A stretch of DNA of 64,000 bases from Pseudomonas alloputida (GTDB taxonomy: Bacteria; Pseudomonadota; Gammaproteobacteria; Pseudomonadales; Pseudomonadaceae), in NCBI RefSeq assembly GCF_021283545.2, contig NZ_CP128540.1, positions 3,383,501 through 3,447,500 of the forward strand, given 5' to 3'. This document shows, piece after piece, positions 8,611-17,286 of this stretch (the first letter of the stretch is position 1; every line of letters begins with the position of its first letter). The notes beneath the pieces were generated by a model. That model ran no database searches and was not told the DNA's origin. It saw only the letters and a list, made by a program, of their open reading frames with translations. The translations under genes and the position numbers were made by a program.

Positions 8611-8772
8611 GCCCCTCATTTCGCCGTTGATGCCGATGAAGACCCTCGGCGCAAGATCCAGTCCTTCACTTCCGCCGCCTACGACAACGCGCTGTCGAAG
8701 CTGCAGCGGTGGAAGCAGGTGATGTAGCGCCTGAGGCGACCGCTAGATGGAACACCTCCCGCATCGGCCCGA

Positions 8773-9969
8773 TCAGCCCGGACCTAGCCGCACCGGCTTT
8801 CGCGCGGTCTGCCACAGCAGCGGCACCAAGATCAGCGCCAGGGCCGGGAAGATCATCCAGTTGACCGCCTGCCAGCCCGAGCTGTGCAGGATCGATCCCG
8901 CGAGGAACGACACGGCCGCCGTGGCGGCGAAGACGAAGAAATCGTTCATGCCCTGCGCCTTGCTGCGCTCGGCCGGGGTGTGGCAATCGGTGACCACCGC
9001 CGTCGCGCCGATGAAGCTGAAGTTCCAGCCGATGCCCAGCAGCGCCAGCGAGCCCCAGAAGTGGGACAGGCCGAGCCCGCCCAGGGCCACCACCCCGGAG
9101 GCGGCGAGCAGCACCATGCCCACGGCGGTCACGCGCTCCTTGCCGTAGCGCACCATCAGCCGCCCAGTGAAGAAGCTCGGCCCGAACATCGCCAGCAGGT
9201 GCCACTGGATGCCCAGGGCGGCGTTGTCCACCGAATGCCCGTGGTTGACCATCGCCACCGGCGCGGCGGTCATCACGAACGCCATCACCCCATAGGACAC
9301 CACGCCCGCGGCCACGGCCAGCGCGTAGCGCGGCATCGCCAGGAGCTGCAGCACCGTGCGGCCGCTGTCGGCGGCGGCTTCGGCCGGGGTCTGGCGCGGC
9401 GTGCGCAGCATCAGCAAGATCGGCAGGGCGATCAGCGGCAGCAGCGCCTGGCTGAGGAAGCTGCCGACGTAGGGCGTGCCCGCTACCGCGTCGCGCGTGA
9501 AGATCACCAACTGCGGCCCGATGATGGCACCCGCGAGACCCCCCACCATTACCCAGGAAATCGCCTTGGCCTTGAGCGCGTCCTCGGCGGTGTCGGCGGC
9601 TGCGAAGCGGTAGCTCTGCACATACGCGCCGTAGAAGCCCGCCAGGAAGGTGCCGGCGCAGAAGATCCAGAACGAGGCCAGCATGATGCCCAGCGCGGCG
9701 ATCAGGCCCGAGGCCACGCCGAAGCCGACCCCGACCACGTATCCGTTGCGGCGGCCATGGCGCCGCATGATGAACGCCGCAGGCAAGGTGCCGATGGCAA
9801 GACCCAGGCCGAACAGGCTCACGGGCAAGGTGATCCAGGCCGAGTCCTTGGCAAGCTGCTGGCCGACCAGCCCGCCCAGCGACATCACGATGGGCGCGCT
9901 GGCGCCACCGAGCGCCTGCGCGGCGGTGAGAACGCCGATGTTTCGGCGCGTGATGCTCTGGTCGGTCAT
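8773..9969 (-). CDS. Major facilitator superfamily transporter
   Basis: A 398-residue inner-membrane protein with about 12 hydrophobic helices and the MFS loop MRRHGRRNGYVV between helices 2 and 3. Exports or imports a small solute by proton coupling; the substrate cannot be read from sequence. It lies downstream of a MerR-type regulator on the same strand (gap 91 bases) and has an ArsR-like TGAA-N6-TTCA dyad upstream of its start, so it is probably metal- or toxin-induced. No His-rich tail is present, unlike the NreB-like MFS at 18876. Confidence 0.85.
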   Translation of the reverse strand: MTDQSITRRNIGVLTAAQALGGASAPIVMSLGGLVGQQLAKDSAWITLPVSLFGLGLAIGTLPAAFIMRRHGRRNGYVVGVGFGVASGLIAALGIMLASFWIFCAGTFLAGFYGAYVQSYRFAAADTAEDALKAKAISWVMVGGLAGAIIGPQLVIFTRDAVAGTPYVGSFLSQALLPLIALPILLMLRTPRQTPAEAAADSGRTVLQLLAMPRYALAVAAGVVSYGVMAFVMTAAPVAMVNHGHSVDNAALGIQWHLLAMFGPSFFTGRLMVRYGKERVTAVGMVLLAASGVVALGGLGLSHFWGSLALLGIGWNFSFIGATAVVTDCHTPAERSKAQGMNDFFVFAATAAVSFLAGSILHSSGWQAVNWMIFPALALILVPLLWQTARKPVRLGPG

Positions 9970-10015
9970 GGGCGGTCTTTCTTGTTCGTTTGTCTGGCCG
10001 GAAATATTACACGCA

Positions 10016-10029
10016 TGAATATATGTTCA
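10016..10029. promoter_or_regulatory. TGAA-N6-TTCA dyad upstream of the MFS gene
   Basis: The dyad TGAA TATATG TTCA lies 47 bases from the MFS start, in an AT-rich stretch that includes TAATAT on the minus strand as a possible -10. It has the same arm sequence and spacing as the longer palindrome upstream of the CDF gene (18429-18450), so one of the two ArsR regulators of the island may bind both. Confidence 0.5.
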
Positions 10030-10060
10030 GTTATCCGACCATGATTCGGCCATGCGATGC

Positions 10061-10453
10061 TCATGAACCGCCGCAACCTGGTCGCTCCTCGCAAATCTCC
10101 CGAGCGGCAGAAGGAACAGCCTGCCGTTCCAATGCGAGCAGGTGCTCTTTCACCCGGGTCAGTTGCGCCATGCGTTCCTCGACATAGGCGAGATGGTCCC
10201 GGACAGCCTGCGTCAGCAGCTCGGGTTCCGGGGACTCGCGATGCGTCCAGCCCAGCAAGTTGCGCATGTCATCCAGGCCGATGCCCGACGCGCGGTAGTT
10301 GCGAATCAGGTAAAGCCGCTCGACATGGGCCGGGCCATAGCGCCGGTAGTTGTTGCGGGACCGCTCGGGAGCGGGCAGCAGGCCCTCCCGTTCGTAGAAC
10401 CTGATGTTCTCAGGGGGCGTGCCGGTCAAGCGCGCGAGTTCACCAATCCTCAT
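10061..10453 (-). CDS. MerR-family regulator
   Basis: A 130-residue regulator with the MerR helix-turn-helix (MRIGELARLTGTPPENIRFYEREGLL), the RRYG/HVERLYLIRNYRASG segment and a long dimerisation helix. It most resembles the CadR/PbrR branch, but the Cys that usually begins the dimerisation helix of divalent-metal sensors is missing (HRESPEPELL there); only two C-terminal Cys (121 and 127) remain. Metal response is therefore uncertain. The start is the MRIGEL methionine, since upstream codons do not fit. Likely regulates the MFS gene downstream or itself. Confidence 0.85.
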   Translation of the reverse strand: MRIGELARLTGTPPENIRFYEREGLLPAPERSRNNYRRYGPAHVERLYLIRNYRASGIGLDDMRNLLGWTHRESPEPELLTQAVRDHLAYVEERMAQLTRVKEHLLALERQAVPSAAREICEERPGCGGS

Positions 10454-10503
10454 CCAGCTCTCCGCGCGCAGCGATGGGGGACGCCACCGCTGCGCGCCGG
10501 CCC

Positions 10504-12009
10504 TCATCCCGGCGACCGGGCGGACTGCTGCGCCGTGGCGCCCGATTGCACCGTGTGCTCAGTCCAGCCGCCGCCCAGCGCCTTGTACAGATGGATGAGG
10601 TTGTTCAGCCGCGTCAGGCGCGTGCGCACCAGGGTCTGCTGCGTGCCGTAATGCGTGCGCTGCGCGTCGAGTACAGTGAGGTTGTCGTCCACGCCCTCCT
10701 GGAAGCGCTGCTCGGCCAGCTCGTAGGCCTTCTGGCTGGCCGCCACCAGGAGCTGCTCCGCGCGGATCTGCTCATCGAGCGTGCGCTTGCCCGCCAGGCC
10801 GTCGGCCACCTCGGCGAAGGCCGCCTGGATGGACTTCTCGTAGTTGGCGATCTCGATGCGCTTCTGTACGTGCGCCACGTCCAGGTTGGCGCGCAGCGCG
10901 CCGCCGCGGAAGATGGGCAGCGTGATCTGCGGCAGGAAGCTCCAGGCCCGCGAGCCCGAATCGAACAGGCCGTCCAGCGAAGCGCTGGCCGTGCCCGCCG
11001 AGCCCGTAAGGCTGATCGTCGGGAAGAACGCGGCCCGCGCCGCGCCGATGTTGGCGTTGGCGCCGATCAGCATCTGCTCGGCGGCGCGGATGTCCGGCCG
11101 GCGCGCGAGCAGTTCGGACGGCAGGCCGCTCGGCAGGCCGGTCGGCACGATGTCGTCCGGCAGCGCCATGGCCTCGTCAAGCTGCCGGGACAGCTCCGGC
11201 GTCAGCGGCTGGCCCAACAGCAGCACCAGCGCGTTGCGGTCCTTGGCCGCCTGCCGTGTGTAGGCGGCATGGTTGGCCTCGGCGGTGCGCAACGCGATCT
11301 CTGCGCGGCGCAGGTCGAGCTGCGTGGAGTTGCCCGCTTCCACCAGTTGGGTGGTCAGCCCGTAGGAGCGCTTCTGCGTGGCGAGGGTGTCGCTCGTCAG
11401 GCGCAGCAGTTCCTGGTCGGCACGCAGCGTGAGGTAGGCGCTGGCCACCTCGGACACCAGGCTCATCTGCGTGGCGATGCGGGTCTCGTCGAGGGCCAGG
11501 TAGGACGCCAGCGCCCGGTCGCTGAGGCTGCGGATGCGGCCCCACAGGTCCAGTTCCCAGGCGGCCGTCACCCCGGCCACGTCGTAGCGCCGGAGCACGT
11601 CGCTTTGCCCCGTGGTGCTGAGGTCGGCCGGTACGCGCTCTGACGCGCCGCGGGCGGAAACGCCCAGGTTCGGCAGCATCTCGGCACGCTGGATACGGTA
11701 CAGCGCCTGAGCCGCCTCCACGTTGAGCGCGGCCTTGCGCATGTCGCGGTTGTTCTCCAGTGAAATGCCGATCAACTGCTGCAGCAGCGGGTCGCGGAAG
11801 AAGTCCCGCCAGCCGATCTCGGCCGTGATCGCGTCGTCGGGCGTCGCGGCCGCCGGTTCCACATAGGCCGCGCCCAAGGGATAAGCCGTGTCGATCGGCG
11901 CTGCGGGCCGGTCATACTTCGGTGCCATGGAGCAGCCAGTCAACGCCGCCGCGAGGGCGAGCGGCGCCAGCGTCCTGGCGGGTCGTGTGAATGCGAAAGA
12001 TGTTTTCAT
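10504..12009 (-). CDS. NodT/OprN-type outer membrane efflux lipoprotein
   Basis: A 501-residue outer membrane channel of RND pumps. The signal peptide ends in the lipobox LTGC, followed by SMAPKYDRP, typical of NodT-family factors. Two TolC-like repeats follow (WRDFFRDPLLQQLI in the first, RRPDIRAAEQMLIGANANIGAARAAFFP in the second). It should form the exit duct for the pump encoded upstream. It starts 20 bases after the RND permease stop, so the three genes form one operon ordered adaptor, permease, channel. The C-terminus is extended by a short Gln/Ser-rich tail. Confidence 0.92.
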   Translation of the reverse strand: MKTSFAFTRPARTLAPLALAAALTGCSMAPKYDRPAAPIDTAYPLGAAYVEPAAATPDDAITAEIGWRDFFRDPLLQQLIGISLENNRDMRKAALNVEAAQALYRIQRAEMLPNLGVSARGASERVPADLSTTGQSDVLRRYDVAGVTAAWELDLWGRIRSLSDRALASYLALDETRIATQMSLVSEVASAYLTLRADQELLRLTSDTLATQKRSYGLTTQLVEAGNSTQLDLRRAEIALRTAEANHAAYTRQAAKDRNALVLLLGQPLTPELSRQLDEAMALPDDIVPTGLPSGLPSELLARRPDIRAAEQMLIGANANIGAARAAFFPTISLTGSAGTASASLDGLFDSGSRAWSFLPQITLPIFRGGALRANLDVAHVQKRIEIANYEKSIQAAFAEVADGLAGKRTLDEQIRAEQLLVAASQKAYELAEQRFQEGVDDNLTVLDAQRTHYGTQQTLVRTRLTRLNNLIHLYKALGGGWTEHTVQSGATAQQSARSPG

Positions 12010-12029
12010 GTCGTATGTCCTCCTGGCCG

Positions 12030-15000
12030 TCATGCGTGCTGGTCGGTCATGCCGACACGGGCATGGCGCGCTTCGCGGCGCAGCGCCAGCTTGCGCACCA
12101 CGACGTAGAACACCGGCGTCAGCACCAGGCCGAATACCGTCACGCCCAGCATGCCGGCGAACACCGCGATGCCCATGGCGTGGCGCATCTCGGCGCCCGC
12201 ACCGCTGGCCAGCACCAGCGGCACCACGCCAGCGATGAAGGCGAACGACGTCATCAGGATCGGGCGCAGCCGCAAGCGCGCGGCTTCGAGCACGGCTGCC
12301 AGCGGATCGGCCCCTTCGCTTTCCTTCGCGCGGGCGAACTCCACGATCAGGATCGCGTTCTTGGCGGCCAGGCCGATCAGCACCACGAAACCGATCTGCG
12401 TGAAGATGTTGTTGTCCCCCCCAGAGAGCCAGACGCCGGCGATCGCCGAGAGCAGCGCCATGGGTGCAATCAGCAGCACAGCGAACGGCAGCGACCAACT
12501 GTTGTACTGGGCCGCCAGGAACAGGAAGGCGAGCAGCACCGCCAGCGCGAAGATATAGATAGCAGTATTGCCAACTCGCTTTTCCTGGAAAGTCAGGTCC
12601 GTCCATTCGTAGGTCATACCGTCAGGCAGCGATTCGCTCACGATCTTCTCAATCGCGGCGGTGGCCTGGCCGGATGAGTAGCCCGGCGCTGGCCCGCCGC
12701 TGATGTCCGCCGAGGGGAAGCCGTTGTAATGCATCACCCGGTCGGGGCCGGAACTGCGCTCGATGGTCGCGAACGCGCTCAGCGGGATCATGTCGCCCGC
12801 TGCATTGCGCACCTTGAGCATGCCTATGTCCTCAGCCTGCATGCGGAACTGCGCATCGGCTTGGGCCATTACCCGGTAGGTGCGACCGAAGCGGTTGAAG
12901 TCGTTGACGTAGAGCGAGCCAAGGTTGACCTGCAGGGTGTCGAACACCTCGGTCAGCGACACGCCCTGCGACTTGGCCTTCACCCGGTCGATGTCCACCT
13001 GCAACTGCGGCGCATTGGTCTGGAAGCTGGCGAGCATGTTCGCCAGCTCGGGCGCCTGCATGGCCTTGCCCATGATCTGGCCCTGTGCTTGTGCAAGCGC
13101 CTCGGGACCCAGGCCCGCCCGGTCCTCGATCTGCAGCTTAAAGCCGCCCATAGAACCCAGGCCCGGCACCGGCGGCGGCGGGAAGATGCCGACGAAGCCG
13201 TCCGGGATCTGGCTGAACTTGCCCATGAGCTTGCCCTGGATGGCGAAGGCCGACAGCGACGGGTCCTTGCGCTCATCGAAGGGCTTGAGCATGGCGAACA
13301 TCAGCGCGGTGTTCGGCTGGTTCACCGGTCCATTGACCGACAGGCCCGGGAAGGCCACCACGCTCTCGACGCCCGGCTCAGCCAGTGCGATCTTGGTCAT
13401 CTCCTTGACGACCGCCTCGGTGCGATCCAGCGAGGCGCCGGTCGGAAGCTGGGCGATGCCCACGAGGTAGTACTTGTCCTGGGCGGGCACGAAGCCCGCA
13501 GGCACCTTGTGGAAGCCCAGCCAGGTCAGGCCCAGGAAGCCGACGTAGAGCAGCAGCACGATGGCGCTGCCGCGCACCGCGCGGCGCACGCCCCCGACGT
13601 AGGAATTCGAGGCGCGGTCGAAGAAGCGGTTGAAGCGGCGGAAGAAGCCGCCGAACACGCCGTCGATGATGCGCGTGACGCGATCGGGCTTGGCCGCGCC
13701 GTGGTGCGGCTTGAGCAGGATGGCGGCCAGCGCTGGCGACAGCGTAAGCGAGTTGATCGCCGACAGGATGGTCGAGAACGCGATGGTTAGCGCGAACTGG
13801 CGATAGAACTCGCCCTGCAGCCCCGACAGGAACGCCGAGGGGATGAAGACCGCTGCCAGCACCGAGGTGATGGCCAGGATCGGGCCAGTCACTTCATCCA
13901 TCGCCTTGCGCGCCGCGTCCTTGGGTGATTCGCCCAGCGCTATGTGGCGCTCCACGTTCTCCACCACCACGATGGCGTCATCCACCACGATGCCGATGGA
14001 CAGCACCAGTCCGAACAGCGACAGTGTGTTCAGCGAGAAACCGAACATGTGCATCACCGCGAACGTGCCGACCAGCGAGACCGGCACGGCGATCAGCGGG
14101 ATGATCGACGCGCGCCAGGATTGCAGGAACAGCACCACCACGATCACCACCAGGAAGATGGCCTCCAGCAGCGTGACGGCGACGGACTGGAGCGAGGCGC
14201 GCACGAAGACCGTGGGGTCGTAGGCGATCCTATACTCAATGCCGTCGGGGAACTTAGCTTGAAGTCGGTCCATTGCCGCGCGCACCGCGCTAGACACATC
14301 CAGCGCGTTCGCGCCCGGGCTCTGGATGATCTGTATCCCCACCGCCGGCTCGCCATTGAGCAGGCTGCGCAAAGAGTAGGAATCGGCCCCCATCGAGATG
14401 CGGGCGACATCCCGCAGGCGAGTTACCTGGCCGTCGGCGCCCGTCTTCACGACGATCTCGCCGAATTGCTCCTCGCTCGACAGTCGGCCCAGAGTGTTGA
14501 CCGTGACCTGGAACGCCGCCGAGGCATCCGGCTGCTGACCAACCGAACCAGCGGCAACCTGTATGTTCTGCTCGCGGATGGCGGCAACCACGTCGCTCGC
14601 GATCAGCCCACGAGCAGCGACCTTGGCGGGTTCGAGCCAGACCCGCATCGAATACTCCCCGGCGCCCCAGACTAGGACATCGCCGACGCCTGGCGTACGA
14701 GCCAGCTCATCCTTCACATGAAGTGTGGCGTAGTTGGAGACGTACAGCGGATCATATCGACCTCCAGGCGAAAGCAAATGCACCACCATGAGAACGTCCG
14801 GCGACGTTTTCTCGGTGACAACACCGATGCGCTGAACTTCAGGCGGTAGGCGCGGCAACGCCCGCGAGACCCGGTTTTGCACCTGGATCTGCGCAATGTC
14901 GGCGTTGATATGCTGCTCGAAGGAGACGGTGAGCACCATTTTCCCGTCGGTGGACATCTGAGACTGCATGTACATCATGCCTTCTACGCCGTTGATCGCC

Positions 15001-15206
15001 TGCTCCAGCGGTGATGCCACGGTATCGGCGATCACTTGCGGGTTGGCACCGGGATAGCTAGCGGTGACCTGCACCGTGGGAGGCGTGACCTGCGGGTATT
15101 CGCTCAGCGGCAGCTGGAAGTAGCTGATCGCGCCCGCGATCAGCATCAGCACCGACAGGACGATGGCGAAGATGGGCCGGTTGATGAAGAAGCGGGGGAA
15201 ATTCAT
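12030..15206 (-). CDS. RND multidrug efflux permease (HAE1, MexF-like)
   Basis: A 1058-residue inner-membrane proton antiporter, full length for HAE1 pumps. It has the N-terminal FPRFFINRPIFAIVLSVL helix, large periplasmic loops, and GIVVDDAIVVVENVERH in TM4 with the paired Asp used for proton transfer. The sequence type points to drugs or solvents (MexF/AcrB-like), not the heavy-metal HME subgroup, although it sits in a metal island. Its start overlaps the adaptor stop by four bases. Confidence 0.93.
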   Translation of the reverse strand: MNFPRFFINRPIFAIVLSVLMLIAGAISYFQLPLSEYPQVTPPTVQVTASYPGANPQVIADTVASPLEQAINGVEGMMYMQSQMSTDGKMVLTVSFEQHINADIAQIQVQNRVSRALPRLPPEVQRIGVVTEKTSPDVLMVVHLLSPGGRYDPLYVSNYATLHVKDELARTPGVGDVLVWGAGEYSMRVWLEPAKVAARGLIASDVVAAIREQNIQVAAGSVGQQPDASAAFQVTVNTLGRLSSEEQFGEIVVKTGADGQVTRLRDVARISMGADSYSLRSLLNGEPAVGIQIIQSPGANALDVSSAVRAAMDRLQAKFPDGIEYRIAYDPTVFVRASLQSVAVTLLEAIFLVVIVVVLFLQSWRASIIPLIAVPVSLVGTFAVMHMFGFSLNTLSLFGLVLSIGIVVDDAIVVVENVERHIALGESPKDAARKAMDEVTGPILAITSVLAAVFIPSAFLSGLQGEFYRQFALTIAFSTILSAINSLTLSPALAAILLKPHHGAAKPDRVTRIIDGVFGGFFRRFNRFFDRASNSYVGGVRRAVRGSAIVLLLYVGFLGLTWLGFHKVPAGFVPAQDKYYLVGIAQLPTGASLDRTEAVVKEMTKIALAEPGVESVVAFPGLSVNGPVNQPNTALMFAMLKPFDERKDPSLSAFAIQGKLMGKFSQIPDGFVGIFPPPPVPGLGSMGGFKLQIEDRAGLGPEALAQAQGQIMGKAMQAPELANMLASFQTNAPQLQVDIDRVKAKSQGVSLTEVFDTLQVNLGSLYVNDFNRFGRTYRVMAQADAQFRMQAEDIGMLKVRNAAGDMIPLSAFATIERSSGPDRVMHYNGFPSADISGGPAPGYSSGQATAAIEKIVSESLPDGMTYEWTDLTFQEKRVGNTAIYIFALAVLLAFLFLAAQYNSWSLPFAVLLIAPMALLSAIAGVWLSGGDNNIFTQIGFVVLIGLAAKNAILIVEFARAKESEGADPLAAVLEAARLRLRPILMTSFAFIAGVVPLVLASGAGAEMRHAMGIAVFAGMLGVTVFGLVLTPVFYVVVRKLALRREARHARVGMTDQHA

Positions 15207-16441
15207 TTGCGGGCCTCCGCCGAGCCGGCCGCGCCGTCAGCCTTGGCGGGGTCCGCGCCGGCGGCCGGTGCCGCGGGCGGCTGCATGGGCACCATGCGCG
15301 GCGTGACCGCCATGCCGGGGCGCACGAGGCCCTTGATGATGATCTTCTCACCGGCCTGCAGGCTGCCGTTGATGACGCGCAGCCCGTCCACCACCGGCCC
15401 CAGTTCGATGGGCCGGTACTGGGCCTGGTTGTTCTCGCCCACGACCAGCACGTAGTTGCGCCCTTGGTCGGTGCCCACGGCCTGATCGTCGATCAGGACG
15501 GCCTCGCGCGCCGCGCCGGTGGACAGCTTGACCCGGGCGAACATGCCGGGTGCCATGCGCCCATCCGGGTTGGGCACAACGGCGCGCGCGCGGATCGTGC
15601 CGGTGCTTCGGTCAATGGTGTTGCCCACGAAGTCGAGCGCGCCCCTGTGCGGGAAACCCTTGTCCGTGGTCAGCCCGACCTGCACGGGCAGCGAGGCCTT
15701 GCCGCCGGCGCCCGCAGCGGGCCGCGAGCGGCTCACGACGTTGAGGTACGTGGCTTCGTCGATGTCGAAGTACACGTGCAGCGGGTCGATGGACACGATC
15801 GTGGTCAGCAGCGTGGCCGCGCCGGCGACACCGCCGCTGACCAGGTTGCCCTCGGTCACGAGCACGCGGTCAACGCGCCCGGCGATGGGCGCCGTGACGC
15901 GGGCGTAGGACAGATCCAGCCGCGCCGCAGCGACGGCGGCCTTGGCCGCTTGCACCTGGGCCTGGCGCGCACTGCGCGCGGAGACGGCATCGTCGTAGGT
16001 CTTGCGCGCGACAGCGCCGGTCGCCACCAGGCGCTCGGCGCGGTCGAAGTCGGCCTGGGCCTGACTGGCCAGCACCTCGGCCTGTTGCAGTTGCGCCGCA
16101 GCCGTGTCGAGCGTGACCTGGAACGGTCGGGGGTCGATCTGGAACAGCAGTTGTCCCTTGCGCACCAGGCTGCCCTCGGGGACGCTCACAGCATCGACGG
16201 CGCCGCCGACCCGCGAGCGCAGCTCGACGGTCTTGGGCGCGGCCAGGAAGCCGGTGTACTCGGCCGATGGCGCGACCGTGCGGGTGATGACCTCGGCCAC
16301 GGGCACCTGCGGCGCCATCGGCGCGCCCGCCGGGGGCGCCGCGGCCTTGCCCTCGTCCTTGGCGTCGCGGGCGGCAATCGCTATGCCCCCGACGGCTGCG
16401 ATGACGCCTGCCACCACAACGATTCTGATTTTTTTACGCAT
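15203..16441 (-). CDS. RND periplasmic adaptor (MexE-like)
   Basis: A 412-residue membrane fusion protein. An uncleaved or signal-type N-terminal helix (residues 5-23) leads into the lipoyl/coiled-coil part with LRSRVGGAVDAVSVPEGSLVRKGQLLF and ATGAVARKTYDDA, then the beta-barrel with NPDGRMAPGMFARVKL. The C-terminus is Ala/Pro-rich. First gene of the pump operon; the promoter at 16508-16538 is MerR type, so the pump may be switched on by the copper or another MerR sensor. Confidence 0.92.
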   Translation of the reverse strand: MRKKIRIVVVAGVIAAVGGIAIAARDAKDEGKAAAPPAGAPMAPQVPVAEVITRTVAPSAEYTGFLAAPKTVELRSRVGGAVDAVSVPEGSLVRKGQLLFQIDPRPFQVTLDTAAAQLQQAEVLASQAQADFDRAERLVATGAVARKTYDDAVSARSARQAQVQAAKAAVAAARLDLSYARVTAPIAGRVDRVLVTEGNLVSGGVAGAATLLTTIVSIDPLHVYFDIDEATYLNVVSRSRPAAGAGGKASLPVQVGLTTDKGFPHRGALDFVGNTIDRSTGTIRARAVVPNPDGRMAPGMFARVKLSTGAAREAVLIDDQAVGTDQGRNYVLVVGENNQAQYRPIELGPVVDGLRVINGSLQAGEKIIIKGLVRPGMAVTPRMVPMQPPAAPAAGADPAKADGAAGSAEARK

Positions 16442-16507
16442 GGAAGTGCCCCTTTCTTGGATGCAGGACTCCGGCCCTTCCGAAGCGCTCTGCAGAAATT
16501 TGTGTGG

Positions 16508-16538
16508 AGGCTAGGCGTTACAACGAAGGCAAGGTCAA
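16508..16538 (-). promoter_or_regulatory. MerR-type promoter of the RND pump operon
   Basis: On the minus strand TTGACC (16538-16533), a 19-base spacer beginning TTGCCTTCG, and TAGCCT (16513-16508). The box sequence and spacing match those upstream of copA, the DUF305 operon and the CopZ-like gene. The dyad is less symmetric here, so the regulator may be CueR with lower affinity or the MerR at 10061. Confidence 0.65.
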
Positions 16539-16589
16539 GCCCTTTGGGTTGCCCTAGCGGGCAGGCTGCATGGACAAGGTGGTGGGAAA

Positions 16590-16843
16590 ACCCCGCGTCG
16601 TCGCTGTGGCCACTCCGACATCCAGCTCACGAGTGCCGTTGTGCGGTTGAACCGGTCGGTCTTGTGGGTGATTGCGAGCGCGGGAGGCTCAGGCGTCCAA
16701 GCTGCCGCCGCCCATTGCTGTGCCTGCGCGGCATCCCGGCGCCCAGGCAGGGCCCGCGATTCAGGGTGTTGCGCCCAGGCCGCATCGAGGACGTCCTTGA
16801 GGCTAACCGGCGGCGTGGGTACCGGCGCCTCGCAACCTGCCAT
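16590..16843 (-). pseudogene. Truncated, frameshifted CzcC-like outer membrane factor remnant
   Basis: Starting from MAGCEAPVPTPPVSLKDVLD the minus strand reads as the N-terminal part of a CzcC/TolC-family factor (AAWAQHPESRALPGRRDAAQ, then AAWTPEPPALAITHKTDRFN). After RFN the frame shifts by one or two bases: HNGTRELDVGVA, the expected continuation, is found in another frame. Soon after, similarity stops near the RND promoter, where the rest of the gene was lost. It follows the ArsR gene on the same strand, so it once belonged to a CDF-ArsR-CzcC unit. It cannot make a channel now. Confidence 0.65.
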
Positions 16844-16865
16844 TCGCCTGGGTGCTTGGGCCTGG

Positions 16866-17243
16866 TCAGTCGTCGGCTTTGTCCTCGGAAATGTGGACCG
16901 CCATGTCCTGCAGCACCTGGCTGACGTGCTGGTCCGCGATGCTGTAGAAGATGTGCTTGGCTTGGCGTTCGCCGCGCACGAGGCGCGCACCGCGCAGCAG
17001 CCGCAGGTGATGGCTGACCAGAGACTGCGACAGGTCGAGCGCTTCGGCGATGTCCCCCACGGCGACCGAGCCATGCATGCACTGCAGCAGGATCTTCAAT
17101 CGCGATTGGTCGCCCAGCAGGCGGAAGGTCTCGGCCAGAACAGCGACGTCACTTTGCGACATTGCGAGGGCATCGGTCGCCGCGTCGTGGCTGGTGGTCG
17201 AGCATTGCGCGGTGTCGGCGCTGGTGGTTTTGCGGGACGTCAT
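16866..17243 (-). CDS. ArsR/SmtB-family metal sensor (copy 1)
   Basis: A 125-residue winged-helix repressor. The recognition helix LSQSLVSHHLRLLRGARLV is typical, and the C-terminal helix carries the alpha-5 metal site D104-x-H106-x10-H117-x2-E120, the zinc/cobalt site of SmtB and CzrA. The protein should leave DNA when zinc or cobalt binds at the dimer interface. It is 43 bases after the CDF exporter on the same strand and is the obvious regulator of that gene. A closely related copy is at 20225. Confidence 0.92.
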   Translation of the reverse strand: MTSRKTTSADTAQCSTTSHDAATDALAMSQSDVAVLAETFRLLGDQSRLKILLQCMHGSVAVGDIAEALDLSQSLVSHHLRLLRGARLVRGERQAKHIFYSIADQHVSQVLQDMAVHISEDKADD

Positions 17244-17286
17244 GGATGCAAATCCTCAAGTGGAGTGCGAGCCGGCTCGCGCGGCC

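Noticed and set aside
8611..8727. Plus-strand frame ending AYDNALSKLQRWKQVM before a stop, perhaps a C-terminal gene fragment
   Set aside because: The composition looks protein-like, but I recognise no family and it overlaps the DUF305 promoter region; too weak to list.
12727..13790. Long plus-strand frame opposite the RND permease
   Set aside because: His/Arg/Gln-rich shadow of a high-GC coding strand, no family resemblance.
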